64,000 bases of DNA from an uncultured Collinsella sp. (GTDB lineage: Bacteria; Actinomycetota; Coriobacteriia; Coriobacteriales; Coriobacteriaceae): contig UQWK01000003.1 in NCBI GenBank assembly GCA_900544725.1, forward strand, positions 1-64,000, in the 5' to 3' direction. The position numbers were made by a program, and so were the translations under genes. Positions 33,925 to 42,482 of the stretch are shown here, in pieces. Numbering within the stretch: position 1 is the first letter of the stretch; each line of letters starts with the position of its first letter. The notes beneath the pieces are model-generated. The model was not told the origin of the DNA. It searched no databases and was given only the letters and a program-made list of their open reading frames with translations.

Positions 33925-36420
33925 TTATAGGTAGCGGCCGGTGATACTTGCGGGGCAGGCTGCGATGTCGTCTGGCGTGCCGGCGCAGACGATTTGCCCG
34001 CCTGCATCGCCACCGCCCGGGCCCATGTCGATCACGTAATCGGCGTTACGGATAAGGTCGAGGTCGTGTTCGATCACGATAACCGTGGCGCCCTTGGCAA
34101 CAAGGCCGTCGAACACACTCAGCAACACCTGAACATCGAGCGGATGTAGTCCGATCGTGGGCTCGTCAAACACAAACACGGCATCATCCTGCACGCGACC
34201 CATCTCGCTCGCAAGCTTAAGACGCTGAGCCTCGCCGCCCGAAAGCGCCGGCGTGGGCTCACCGAGCGTGAGATAGCCCAAGCCAAGGTCGTGCAAGGTC
34301 TGCAAGCGCGTCTGAACTTTCTTGAGCCCCACCGTGGCGTCGATGGCCTCGTCCACACTCATGTCCATGAGCTGCGGCAACGTAAGCAGACTCCCGTCCT
34401 TGCCCTCGCGATGGATATGCGAAGCCGCGTCTGCATAACGTGAGCCGTGACATGCCGGGCAGACGATTTCGACATCGGGCAAAAACTGCACGTCGAGCGA
34501 TATCGAGCCCGTGCCATCACACGTAGGGCAGCGCAAGGCGCCGGTATTGTAGCTAAAGGCGCCCGCCTTGTAGCTGACTGCCTTGGCCTCGGGCGTACGG
34601 GCGAAGGCGCGGCGCAGCTCATCATGGATGTCGGCATAGGTTGCCACCGTCGAGCGCACGTTGGCACCGATGGGCGTGGCGTCAATCAGGTTGGCACGCG
34701 CAATGCCCTCGGCATCGACCCAACGCACGTGCCCCGGCAGGCGCTCGCCGGCTGCCTGCGCCTTAAGCGCCGGGATGAGCGTCTCGAGCACCAACGTCGT
34801 CTTGCCCGAACCCGAAACGCCCGTCACCGCGACGAGACGGCCGCGCGGGATATCGACTTCGAGTGGCTTGACGGTATGGATGGTATCGGTCGCCATGCGG
34901 ATATGGCCCTGGTCGAACATCTCGTCGTCAGCCATCTGCGGACGCAAGCGCTTGGATTCTGCGCGCAAAAACGGGGCGATGCGGCTGCCCTGCGATTGCT
35001 CGACCTCGTCTTCCGTACCAGCGGCGATTACGTTGCCGCCGCCTGCTCCGGCAACGGGGCCCATCTCGACCAGATAATCAGCCTCCGCCAGCACGCGCGT
35101 ATCGTGGTCGACAACGACCACGGTGTTGCCGTCGCCCACCAGATCGCGCATCACGCCTACCAGACCGTCAACATTGGCAGGATGCAAGCCAATTGAGGGC
35201 TCGTCCAGCACATAGAGCACGCCTGTCGATCGGTTGCGCACCACGCGGGCGAGTTGCACGCGCTGGCGCTCACCCGTGGAGAGCGTGGCACCGGCGCGAT
35301 CGAGCGAAAGGTAATCGAGACCCAGGTCGACCAGACGACGAGCCGTGCTCAAAAACGAATCGCAGATATCCGTCGCCATGGGCCGCATCTCGGCCGGCAA
35401 GGATGCGGGCACCCCGCGCACCCACTCGATCGCATCACCAAGCGTCATGGCCGCGGCCTGAGCCAGATTGATACCGCGCACCTGGGGCTGGCGCGCAGCC
35501 TCGGAGAGACGCGTGCCGGCGCAGTCACGGCATGGTCCCTCGCGCAAAAAGCGAGCCACACGCTTAAGCCCCTTATCGTCCTTAACCTTGGCGAGCGCAT
35601 TCTCAACGGTATAGACGGCGTTGTAATAGGTAAAGTCGAGCGGCGTGGCGCCCTCGCCGTTTTTGGGAACGTAGAGAATATGCTTCTTGACCGCCGGGCC
35701 GTGAAACACGATGTCGCGCTCTTGAGGCGTGAGCATGTTAAACGGCACGTCGGTGCGTACGCCCATCTCGCCGGCCACCTGTTTCATCAGGTCCCACATG
35801 AGCGTACCCCAGGGAAGCACCGCACCCTCGTTGATAGTCTTTGACTCGTCGGGCACCAGGCTCGCCTCGTCCACCTCGCGCATGACACCGGTGCCGCCAC
35901 AGGTGGGGCATGCACCGCCGCTATTGAAAGCCAAATCCTCGGCACTCGGCGCGTAGAACTCGCGACCGCACGCAGGGCACGTGAGCGACAGGCCCGCAGC
36001 CACGTTAAGGCTCGGCTCCACACGCGCCCCGCAATGCGGGCACACGTGATGGGCGCAGCGGCTAAAGAGCAGACGGAGGCTATTGTTGAGCTCGGTCATG
36101 GTGCCAAAAGTGGAACGCACGCCCGGCACGCTCGGACGCTGGTGTAGCGCGAGCGCCGCCGGCACGTGCAGCACCTCGTCCACCTGGGCGTGTTCGGCCT
36201 GCGTCAGGCGACGTCGAGTATAGGTGCTGAGTGCTTCCAAGTAGCGACGCGAGCCCTCGGCATAAAGAACCCCGAGTGCCAGCGAACTCTTGCCCGAGCC
36301 CGACACGCCGGCAATACCCACGAGCTTTCCCAGCGGAATATCGATATCGATGTCCTTGAGGTTATGGACACGTGCGCCACGCACCTCGATAGCCTGCGGG
36401 CTCATCTTCTGTTCCGTCAC
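33925..36420 (-). CDS. UvrA2-like ABC ATPase
   Basis: About 831 aa, some 110 shorter than UvrA. Two ABC modules with Walker A GVSGSGKSSLA and GVSGSGKTTLV, signatures STGERQRVQLARV and LSGGEAQRLKLA, and zinc-finger cysteines (CPHCG, CPTCGGTG, CPTCDGTG, CPACHG). Only about 45 residues separate CPHCG from CPTCGGTG, so the UvrB-binding domain of true UvrA is missing; such UvrA2/DrrC proteins are linked to tolerance of DNA-binding drugs. I prefer the GTG at 36420 (AGGGTGA upstream); an ATG at 36438 overlaps the upstream ATPase stop and another lies at 36405. Confidence 0.85.
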   Translation of the reverse strand: MTEQKMSPQAIEVRGARVHNLKDIDIDIPLGKLVGIAGVSGSGKSSLALGVLYAEGSRRYLEALSTYTRRRLTQAEHAQVDEVLHVPAALALHQRPSVPGVRSTFGTMTELNNSLRLLFSRCAHHVCPHCGARVEPSLNVAAGLSLTCPACGREFYAPSAEDLAFNSGGACPTCGGTGVMREVDEASLVPDESKTINEGAVLPWGTLMWDLMKQVAGEMGVRTDVPFNMLTPQERDIVFHGPAVKKHILYVPKNGEGATPLDFTYYNAVYTVENALAKVKDDKGLKRVARFLREGPCRDCAGTRLSEAARQPQVRGINLAQAAAMTLGDAIEWVRGVPASLPAEMRPMATDICDSFLSTARRLVDLGLDYLSLDRAGATLSTGERQRVQLARVVRNRSTGVLYVLDEPSIGLHPANVDGLVGVMRDLVGDGNTVVVVDHDTRVLAEADYLVEMGPVAGAGGGNVIAAGTEDEVEQSQGSRIAPFLRAESKRLRPQMADDEMFDQGHIRMATDTIHTVKPLEVDIPRGRLVAVTGVSGSGKTTLVLETLIPALKAQAAGERLPGHVRWVDAEGIARANLIDATPIGANVRSTVATYADIHDELRRAFARTPEAKAVSYKAGAFSYNTGALRCPTCDGTGSISLDVQFLPDVEIVCPACHGSRYADAASHIHREGKDGSLLTLPQLMDMSVDEAIDATVGLKKVQTRLQTLHDLGLGYLTLGEPTPALSGGEAQRLKLASEMGRVQDDAVFVFDEPTIGLHPLDVQVLLSVFDGLVAKGATVIVIEHDLDLIRNADYVIDMGPGGGDAGGQIVCAGTPDDIAACPASITGRYL

Positions 36421-36430
36421 CTTTATCACC

Positions 36431-37549
36431 CTACTCATGCCATAAAACTCGATCGCAAATGTACGCGCCCAGCATGGGCACGGTAAACCGGACGAGGCCG
36501 TATCCGGCAGCCTCGATGACGCGCTCGCGAATCAGGCTTGCGCGATATTTACTCGCCCAGCTCTGAGTGCGATCGCAGCGCTCAATGATGTCCGCCATGC
36601 GCGTCGGCTTGCCCCCGTCAACTGCCATGGCCTCGATAAATAGGCGCTGTGGACTGCGCAGCCCGTAATACAAGGGAGCGTCCACTGCTTCATAGAACTC
36701 GGAGACGGCATCCGCGTAACCGGCCCCAACATCGCGTTCTTCAATGACCCGCGAGTCACGCCGGACAGCAGAGCGCCACATGTAATATCCCACCAGCTGA
36801 ACCATATAGGGATGCCCCATGCTCTTGTGTGCCGCAAGGTCCGCTGTCTCCGCGTCAGCGTAAAGACCGGCGTCTTTGACCGTCTGGACATATGAATCGC
36901 GCACCTCGGGCAAAGATATCGCCCCCAGCGTACGCTGCTGGGCACGCCGCAAAAACGTCACGCTCGGCTCTTCGAGCAGATCGTCAACCATACTGGGTAA
37001 GCCGGCGAACACCAGCGCAAGACCGCGCTGGTCGCTATCGGACAAGCCCGTGGCATCCTGGTCTCCGAGCACCTGCTGATAGAGAACGGCAAGAGCCGCC
37101 AGTTCCTCGATAGACGCAGATTGGGCCTCGTCAATCGCAAACAGTAAGCCCTTTCCCGGCCCGAGCTTCTTGAGGCGCTCGTTGACCAGCCCTCGCAACG
37201 TTTCGCCCTTTGCTCGCGCCGCCTCGACCGACATCCGACCAAACGACGGCCCAAACTCCATTGACGTCACAACGGGTTTATTCGAGCGAAGCGCGTCGGC
37301 CAAGCGGTCGCATAAGCCAAGCGAAGCGGAATCGGAGACAACCGCCCATTCGTGCTCGCTGGCCAGACGTTCCAGCTCCCGCAGGAGAACCGTCTTGCCG
37401 CAGCCGCGGTTTCCCGTAATGAGCATGAGCCTTCCGGGGGCACCGGCGCCGTTATCGAGCCCTTCCGCAAAATCTTCGATGACCGACTCGCGACCGATGA
37501 GCATCGGAGGCCGCTTGCCTGCCGTTGGCTTAAAGGGATTTGGATTCAT
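36431..37549 (-). CDS. AAA ATPase, Orc1/Cdc6-like (paralog B)
   Basis: 372 aa. Homologous along its length to the protein at 32783: Walker A GNRGCGKTVL, Walker B FAIDEAQS, VFAGLPSMVDDL, VTFLRRAQQRTLG and GHPYMVQLVGYYMW, then a C-terminal winged-helix-like part. ATG at 37549 with GAGGAGG 5 nt upstream. Its stop overlaps a possible UvrA-like start, so the two are probably cotranscribed. Three 10-bp operator-like repeats stand upstream. The function is unknown. Confidence 0.8.
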   Translation of the reverse strand: MNPNPFKPTAGKRPPMLIGRESVIEDFAEGLDNGAGAPGRLMLITGNRGCGKTVLLRELERLASEHEWAVVSDSASLGLCDRLADALRSNKPVVTSMEFGPSFGRMSVEAARAKGETLRGLVNERLKKLGPGKGLLFAIDEAQSASIEELAALAVLYQQVLGDQDATGLSDSDQRGLALVFAGLPSMVDDLLEEPSVTFLRRAQQRTLGAISLPEVRDSYVQTVKDAGLYADAETADLAAHKSMGHPYMVQLVGYYMWRSAVRRDSRVIEERDVGAGYADAVSEFYEAVDAPLYYGLRSPQRLFIEAMAVDGGKPTRMADIIERCDRTQSWASKYRASLIRERVIEAAGYGLVRFTVPMLGAYICDRVLWHE

Positions 37550-37584
37550 GTCGGCCTCCTCGGATTGGCAAACGCTGCCTATAG

Positions 37585-37614
37585 TTATACCAACTTATAC
37601 CGAGTTATACCAAC
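37585..37614 (-). promoter_or_regulatory. Three tandem 10-bp iterons upstream of ATPase B
   Basis: TTATACCAAC, TTATACCGAG, TTATACCAAC follow one another without gaps, 36 bp before the ATPase start. On the minus strand each reads NNNGGTATAA and contains -10-like TATAA. A period of one helical turn suggests a cooperative protein-binding site over the promoter. Confidence 0.65.
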
Positions 37615-37618
37615 AGCG

Positions 37619-37647
37619 GGTGACAAAGGGACCGCCCTTCTATCACC
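37619..37647. repeat. Degenerate GGGAC-core palindrome
   Basis: GGTGACAAAGGG and CCCTTCTATCACC form an imperfect version of the palindromes at 32632 and 33889. It overlaps the stop codon of the TetM-like gene. Confidence 0.55.
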
Positions 37648-39646
37648 TATGGCAGAAGAACTCCGCGTCTGCCGCTCGCCAGGGGCGGAAGGTGGCGGGA
37701 TCGATCTTTACGTGCGCCGCGGCGGGTACGTCGTACCATTTGACCGTGTAACCGGCGCCGTGAGAGCAAAAGACCGAATCGGGCGTGTTGGGCAGATCGG
37801 CCTCGGGCTCATAGGCGGCCGTCTCGATTACGCGCTCGGCATCATGGCAAGCCGCATAACCGGCGAACTCCAGGTACAGATGTCCGCGACCGCTCGTGTA
37901 GGCAGCCACCTCCAGCGCGTAATCCTGCACCTCGGATACCGGTACGCGACCCACAAGCTTCGCCCGGTCGCCCGCCATCGTCGGCGGCTCGTACTCGGCA
38001 CCCATGCGCGTGGCATCCGAGAGCGCCCGGCCCACGCACTCCCCCGGCACCTCGAGCTCAAAGTGGTACCACGGCTCCAATAGTACCGCCGCGCCGGCCT
38101 CACGTGCCTGCATGAGTCCCTGGCGAATCGCACGGTACGTAGCCTGGCGAAAATCGCCGCCCTCGGTGTGTTTGGCATGCGCGCGGCCACCTGTGAGTGT
38201 AATGCGCACATCGGTGATGGGCGAGCCGGTCAGCACGCCCAGGTGATCGCGCTCCATGGCGTTGGTGAGTGCCAGACGCTGCCAGTTAAGATCGAGCTCG
38301 TCGGTCGAGGTCACGGTGCCAAACTGCACGCCCGAACCCGCTGGCAACGGCTCCAGGCGCAGATGCACCTCGGCATAGTGGCGCAGCGGCTCAAAGTGGC
38401 CCACGCCCTCGACCGGCTGCGAAATAGTCTCCTTATAGAGAATGCCGCCAGACTCAAACGCAACCGAAAGGCCAAAGCGATCTGCCAACACCCGCTGCAC
38501 GACCTCGAGTTGCACGGCGCCCATCAACTGCAAATGAATCTGCTCAAGATGCGTATTCCAGCTTACGCCGAGCATGGGATCTTCGTCCGCCAGCTCAGTC
38601 AGCGCTTTGAACACCGTATGGACGTCATGTTCGTCCGGAAGCACCGTATAGGTGAGGACCGGAGCGATGATGGGCGCATCGCACGCGGGCTCCGCGCCCA
38701 GGGCGTCCCCTGGGCGAACGTGCGCAAGACCCGTCACGGCGCAAATACCGCCAGCAGCAACTTCTTGGGCATGCTCATACTTTTCGCCGTTATAGATGCG
38801 TACCTGATCGATCTTTTGCTCCCATGCATCGGCACCGGAACGTCCGTCAATCATTTGCTTGGCATGCAGCGTACCGCCGGTCACTTTAACCCACGCCAAG
38901 CGCTCGCCGTGATCCCCGCGGCTCACGCGGTAGACGCGCGCGGCAAACTCCGGGAGCCATGCCTGTTCACGCATCAGCGCACATATGCCATCCAGCAGCT
39001 CGTCCACGCCTTGGTCCTTGAGCGCCGAGCCGGCAAAACAGGGAAAGAGCTTGCGCTCGGCAACCATGCGCGACAGCGTTGCAACAGAAAGCTCACCCGC
39101 CCCAAGAAACTCCTCGAGCGCCGCCTCGTCCAACGCAGCAGCGTCCTCCTGAACGGCACCGCCTGCCAGCAGTTCGTTGGCATCCAGGCAGCCCTCGGAA
39201 AGACGCCACCCAAGTTGTGCCATCAAAACATCGCGGCCGGGATTCTCCAAATCAATTTTGTTGATAAAGATGAACGTCGGGATGTCATAGCGCGTAAGCA
39301 GGCGCCACAGGGTTTCGGTGTGCCCCTGCACGCCATCGTTGGCGCCCACAACCAAAATCGCGTAGTCGAGTGCGCGCAATGTGCGCTCCGCCTCGGCAGA
39401 AAAATCGACATGCCCCGGTGCATCCACGAGCATGACGTGGGTATCGCCATGGTCGAGCACGGCCTGCGACGAGAAAATCGTAATGCCACGTTCGCGCTCA
39501 ATCTCGTTCGTGTCCAGGTGCGAATCGCCATCGTCCACGCGGCCGCGCTTGCGAATGCGACCCGCGTTGAACAGCATGGCCTCGGCCAACGTGGTCTTGC
39601 CGGCATCGACATGCGCCAAGATTCCAACGACCGCTTGCTTCGACAT
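37643..39646 (-). CDS. TetM/EF-G-like ribosomal-protection-type GTPase
   Basis: 667 aa, slightly longer than TetM/TetO. G motifs: GILAHVDAGKTTL (G1), RGITIF (G2), VDAPGHVDF (G3), NKIDLEN (G4). EF-G-like domains follow, with ERDHLGVLTGSPITDVRITL and GRGHLYLEFAGY matching domains IV and V. ATG at 39646 behind GAGGAG. Family members remove tetracycline from the ribosome, but this divergent chromosomal form may act in translation without conferring resistance. There is no transfer gene beside it. Its stop lies in a palindromic repeat. Confidence 0.82.
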   Translation of the reverse strand: MSKQAVVGILAHVDAGKTTLAEAMLFNAGRIRKRGRVDDGDSHLDTNEIERERGITIFSSQAVLDHGDTHVMLVDAPGHVDFSAEAERTLRALDYAILVVGANDGVQGHTETLWRLLTRYDIPTFIFINKIDLENPGRDVLMAQLGWRLSEGCLDANELLAGGAVQEDAAALDEAALEEFLGAGELSVATLSRMVAERKLFPCFAGSALKDQGVDELLDGICALMREQAWLPEFAARVYRVSRGDHGERLAWVKVTGGTLHAKQMIDGRSGADAWEQKIDQVRIYNGEKYEHAQEVAAGGICAVTGLAHVRPGDALGAEPACDAPIIAPVLTYTVLPDEHDVHTVFKALTELADEDPMLGVSWNTHLEQIHLQLMGAVQLEVVQRVLADRFGLSVAFESGGILYKETISQPVEGVGHFEPLRHYAEVHLRLEPLPAGSGVQFGTVTSTDELDLNWQRLALTNAMERDHLGVLTGSPITDVRITLTGGRAHAKHTEGGDFRQATYRAIRQGLMQAREAGAAVLLEPWYHFELEVPGECVGRALSDATRMGAEYEPPTMAGDRAKLVGRVPVSEVQDYALEVAAYTSGRGHLYLEFAGYAACHDAERVIETAAYEPEADLPNTPDSVFCSHGAGYTVKWYDVPAAAHVKIDPATFRPWRAADAEFFCHR

Positions 39647-39833
39647 GGCTCTCCTCTTATTACAAGCCCATCGCACGCGGCAACGGGCACCCTCGTTCCA
39701 CACCGGATGATACAATGTACGGGCCGGCGGGCGAAGCGGGCCCTATCCCCCGACCGAGCTCATCGCCCCGCGTTGCCGCGCGGCGATTTTCGTAGGTTCG
39801 CGCCTTGCGAAAGCCGGCTTGCAAAACAGCGCA

Positions 39834-39873
39834 GCGAACGAAAATGACCCCACCCGGGGCCATTTTCGTTCGC
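39834..39873. terminator. Long hairpin after the acetyltransferase gene
   Basis: Eighteen-bp stem (GCGAACGAAAATG-A-CCCC against GGGG-C-CATTTTCGTTCGC, one mismatch) with loop ACCC, downstream of the minus-strand acetyltransferase. The rest of the 254-nt gap (39647-39900) should hold the TetM-like promoter; I saw no gene in it. Confidence 0.65.
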
Positions 39874-39900
39874 GCGAATTATTGATACGCGCCCTCACTC

Positions 39901-40389
39901 TTACGCCTCGCGCAGCCAATCGAACGCGACACGCGCCGTGCCGTCCGACACATACACGACGCCGGCGCGCTCAAATCCGGCCTTGATGCTCGCGCCCTGC
40001 ATGGGCAGGTTGTCCTGATGTGTGTCGATACGCAGGTGGTCGGCGCGCTCCTTGGCAAAAGCAAACATCGCAGCCGCGATACCGTGCACGGTGCCATCGG
40101 ATGCCACACGGTGCAGCACGGCGTACGGAGTGTCGCTACGCCATTGACCGTCCTCAATTACGTCATAGCACTCGTCCGGGCCCGGTAAAAAGGCAAACGT
40201 CGCCACCACGCGGCCGTCGGCTTCGTACACATAGCTGCCACCGGCAGCGATATCGGCAGCCAGCTGCTCGGCAGAAGGCGTGCCCTCGGGCCACTGCGTG
40301 GCGTTGCCATGCGCGCGCATAAAGGCGCGGGCCGCGTCATAGATAGCCATGACGGCAGGAATGTCGGTATCGAGGGTTTTTCTGATCAT
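39901..40389 (-). CDS. GNAT-family N-acetyltransferase
   Basis: 162 aa. Typical GNAT order: IRKTLDTDIPAVMAIYDAAR at the start, a central beta strand (VVATFAFL), VLHRVASDGTVHGIAAAMF as the acetyl-CoA loop region, and THQDNLPMQGASIKAGFERAG at the end. The pyrophosphate-loop glycines (usually Q/RxxGxG/A) are only partly kept. ATG at 40389; a GTG lies one codon upstream and either could serve GAGGT. The acceptor substrate is unknown. Confidence 0.82.
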   Translation of the reverse strand: MIRKTLDTDIPAVMAIYDAARAFMRAHGNATQWPEGTPSAEQLAADIAAGGSYVYEADGRVVATFAFLPGPDECYDVIEDGQWRSDTPYAVLHRVASDGTVHGIAAAMFAFAKERADHLRIDTHQDNLPMQGASIKAGFERAGVVYVSDGTARVAFDWLREA

Positions 40390-40411
40390 CACGCGGCGAC
40401 CTCACGTTTAT

Positions 40412-40441
40412 TGGTATCACTTTGATTGGGCAATGATACCA
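40412..40441. promoter_or_regulatory. Inverted repeat in divergent promoter gap
   Basis: TGGTATCA and TGATACCA, perfect 8-bp arms 14 nt apart, in the 77-nt gap between the acetyltransferase and the small cysteine-rich protein. Possible shared operator. Confidence 0.45.
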
Positions 40442-40466
40442 GCGTTTGGAGAGGGGCACGAAGCAG

Positions 40467-40763
40467 ATGGGGAGCAAAAAGCGAGCCGCTTGGTCAAAAG
40501 CCAAAAGCGAGTTTTTGGGCGCTGCCACGGGCGGCGATATGAGCGACCTGTTTGCGCGCGAAGACGAGCGCCGCGGCGCCCTGAACGCCGAGCGCGATGA
40601 AGCTTGGCGCTACAAGTCGTGCGAACGCAAAAACCGTTACGACACGCGCGCCGAGGCCGAGGCCGTTATGGCCGACTGCGAAAACCGCGGGCGGCGTGGT
40701 TTGGCCTGCTACAAATGCGAATACTGCGGTGGCTGGCACCTGACGTCGCACCCTTGGAAATAG
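40467..40763 (+). CDS. Small protein with C-terminal CxxC zinc-ribbon-like motif
   Basis: 98 aa, strongly basic and charged. A cysteine/histidine cluster lies in the last ~25 residues (CYKCEYCGGWHLTSHP), preceded by C in the CERKNRYDTRAEAEAVM segment. The arrangement could bind zinc or nucleic acid. GGAGAGGGG lies 10 nt before the chosen ATG at 40467. I do not recognise a characterised family; similar short actinobacterial proteins are annotated as hypothetical. Confidence 0.65.
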   Translation: MGSKKRAAWSKAKSEFLGAATGGDMSDLFAREDERRGALNAERDEAWRYKSCERKNRYDTRAEAEAVMADCENRGRRGLACYKCEYCGGWHLTSHPWK

Positions 40764-40811
40764 GCGCCGCATCGGCACGGCGCTAGCGAAGCCCCGGTAA
40801 TCACACGCAAG

Positions 40812-41516
40812 CTACGGGCGCGGCGGCACCAAGACATCGTAGCGAACGGCCTTGCCCGCAAGTTGATAGCTCGGCTTAAGGCCGGCAAGCAGCGGGCCCT
40901 TCACCGGCCGCTTGATAACGACCTTGCGCGGATGCACAGAAAGCGCTGCCTGGACCAGCAATTCCTCGTCGGCGCATGGCTGCTCCAGATGATGTAGGAG
41001 CTGGAACTTCTTTTTGACCGCCGCACTTTTGGTACGCTCAGGAAACATGGGGTCCAGATACACCACATCGGGAGCGGCGAGCTCGCCCTGCCCGATCAGC
41101 TCAGCTGTATGGCGAAGGCCGGCAATACTGTCCTCGCCCGCATGCAAGCGCATGCGGGCCACGGCAGTCGCAAGCACCGGATCATCTGCCGCGCGATCCA
41201 GGGCATCCTTGAGGAGCGCCGCGATCACGCAATCCTGCTCATACAGATCGACGGTAAAGCCCGCGGCCGCTAACAGCAGCGAATCCTCGCCAAAGCCCGC
41301 CGTGGCGTCAATCGCCCATGGTTGCTCAATGCCTTTTGTGCGCGCAGCCTTCACCAGCAGCTCTTGCTGCAAACGGCCCTGCTTGAGCCGTGGAAGCATG
41401 CGGCCAAAATCGGCACGCAGCTCCATTGTGCCGTCGGTGAGCGTGAGGCCCTCGGACGTCCCGGTCAGCTCAAGCCCCGCGGCCCGAGCAATAGAAAAGG
41501 GATCGACGACGCCCAT
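40812..41516 (-). CDS. rsmJ: RsmJ-like 16S rRNA guanine methyltransferase
   Basis: 234 aa class I SAM-dependent methyltransferase. SAM site: IDATAGFGEDSLLLAAAGFTV; catalytic/substrate motif: YLDPMFPERTKSAAVKKKFQ, characteristic of RsmJ (YhiQ), which makes m2G1516 in 16S rRNA of E. coli. ATG at 41516 with AAGGAG 5 nt upstream. The enzyme is better known from proteobacteria, so orthologous function is likely but not certain. Confidence 0.82.
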   Translation of the reverse strand: MGVVDPFSIARAAGLELTGTSEGLTLTDGTMELRADFGRMLPRLKQGRLQQELLVKAARTKGIEQPWAIDATAGFGEDSLLLAAAGFTVDLYEQDCVIAALLKDALDRAADDPVLATAVARMRLHAGEDSIAGLRHTAELIGQGELAAPDVVYLDPMFPERTKSAAVKKKFQLLHHLEQPCADEELLVQAALSVHPRKVVIKRPVKGPLLAGLKPSYQLAGKAVRYDVLVPPRP

Positions 41517-41579
41517 GGGTACTCCTTAACAAGCAAAACGAATACGCGAGCGCCGTTTGTGTCGGCACCCAACCGTTCG

Positions 41580-41723
41580 CTATTGTCCCACATGCGACAT
41601 GGTCCACAGCATCGCAATGCAAAGCACCGCCATCAATCCCGTGCACACGGCAGCGATCACAGAATCACCCATGCGCCTTCCCAACGACCGCGGCTCACGC
41701 ACTTGCCCTGCTCCGTACATCAT
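41580..41723 (-). CDS. 47-residue single-pass membrane protein
   Basis: Starts ATGATG at 41723 directly after AAGGAGGAGTC, an excellent ribosome site, and ends TAG at 41580. The first ~20 residues are polar and basic (GAGQVREPRSLGRRMGD); residues 21-42 form one hydrophobic helix (SVIAAVCTGLMAVLCIAMLW). The strong SD and clean signal-anchor layout argue that it is real. It lies 64 nt before rsmJ on the same strand and could be cotranscribed with it. No known family. Confidence 0.65.
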   Translation of the reverse strand: MMYGAGQVREPRSLGRRMGDSVIAAVCTGLMAVLCIAMLWTMSHVGQ

Positions 41724-41952
41724 GACTCCTCCTTGAGACCAACTCCTTGTTACGGCCTCATCATCTCAGCGCCGCACATGAGCTGCCATCGATTTGGCTT
41801 ACGTCCAGCTTTCCTTTTTGAAAGGTTGGACCGTACAGGCAAGAGACGCTTTCAAACGCATGCATCGCCCCGTTGAACTACAATGTGCTTCACGATATGT
41901 GCCGCAATCTGGGTGCGACAGATTCTCCGCGCCCGCATCGAAAGGACCAGCT

Positions 41953-42354
41953 ATGAGCGCCGCTCGCAAGACACTCAAAATCCTTGCCCTGATTTATTTT
42001 GTTCTGGGCATCGCCAGTCTCGTCATTGGAATCGCCGGCATCGCGACCGGCAACCTCGATTCCACGTACGGGTCGAACGCCATGCTCGCCGCGGTCGTGC
42101 TGGTCGCCAAGGGCCTCATCGATCTCGCCGCGGGCGTTGCGGGCATCAAGGGCGCCAACAAGCCTTCGCAGGTGGATGACGCGTTTAAGCTCGGCATCGT
42201 CGCCGCAATCGCCACGCTCGTCCAGGCCGCGCTCACGCTTCCCGCGCTCGGCGGCAGCTCCGTCAATATCGTCGCCTTTGTCATCGTGGTGTACGATCTG
42301 TTCTTTGTTCAGCAGGCGCACGCCGTTAAGGCCGAGAACAAGGACCGCCTGTAA
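41953..42354 (+). CDS. Four-helix integral membrane protein, unknown function
   Basis: 133 aa with four hydrophobic segments (ILALIYFVLGIASLVIGIAG; MLAAVVLVAKGLIDLAAGVAG; LGIVAAIATLVQAALTLPAL; VNIVAFVIVVYDLFFV). ATG at 41953 after GAAAGGA. A TTGAAC-17-TATGTG promoter (41875-41903) fits. It resembles small four-helix proteins common in Collinsella-type genomes, with no assigned role. Confidence 0.75.
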   Translation: MSAARKTLKILALIYFVLGIASLVIGIAGIATGNLDSTYGSNAMLAAVVLVAKGLIDLAAGVAGIKGANKPSQVDDAFKLGIVAAIATLVQAALTLPALGGSSVNIVAFVIVVYDLFFVQQAHAVKAENKDRL

Positions 42355-42392
42355 GCGCTCGCTTCTCATAACCTCTGCAGCCAAGCAACTAA

Positions 42393-42432
42393 AAAGGGCC
42401 GATCGCGCATCTCCGCGGTCGGCCCTTTGCAT
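42393..42432 (+). terminator. Intrinsic terminator after the membrane protein
   Basis: AAAGGGCCGATCGCG pairs with CGCGGTCGGCCCTTT (one mismatch) around a short loop. It lies before the convergent rlmA gene. Confidence 0.8.
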
Positions 42433-42445
42433 TTGCCCAGATAAA

Positions 42446-42480
42446 ACCTGTCAAAATAAACCTGTCCCTTTTTTGCAGGT
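42446..42480. repeat. Third copy of the 35-bp GTCCC-core element
   Basis: Matches 21748-21782 at 33 of 35 positions, same orientation. Adjacent to the rlmA stop in a convergent gap. Confidence 0.85.
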
Positions 42481-42482
42481 TG

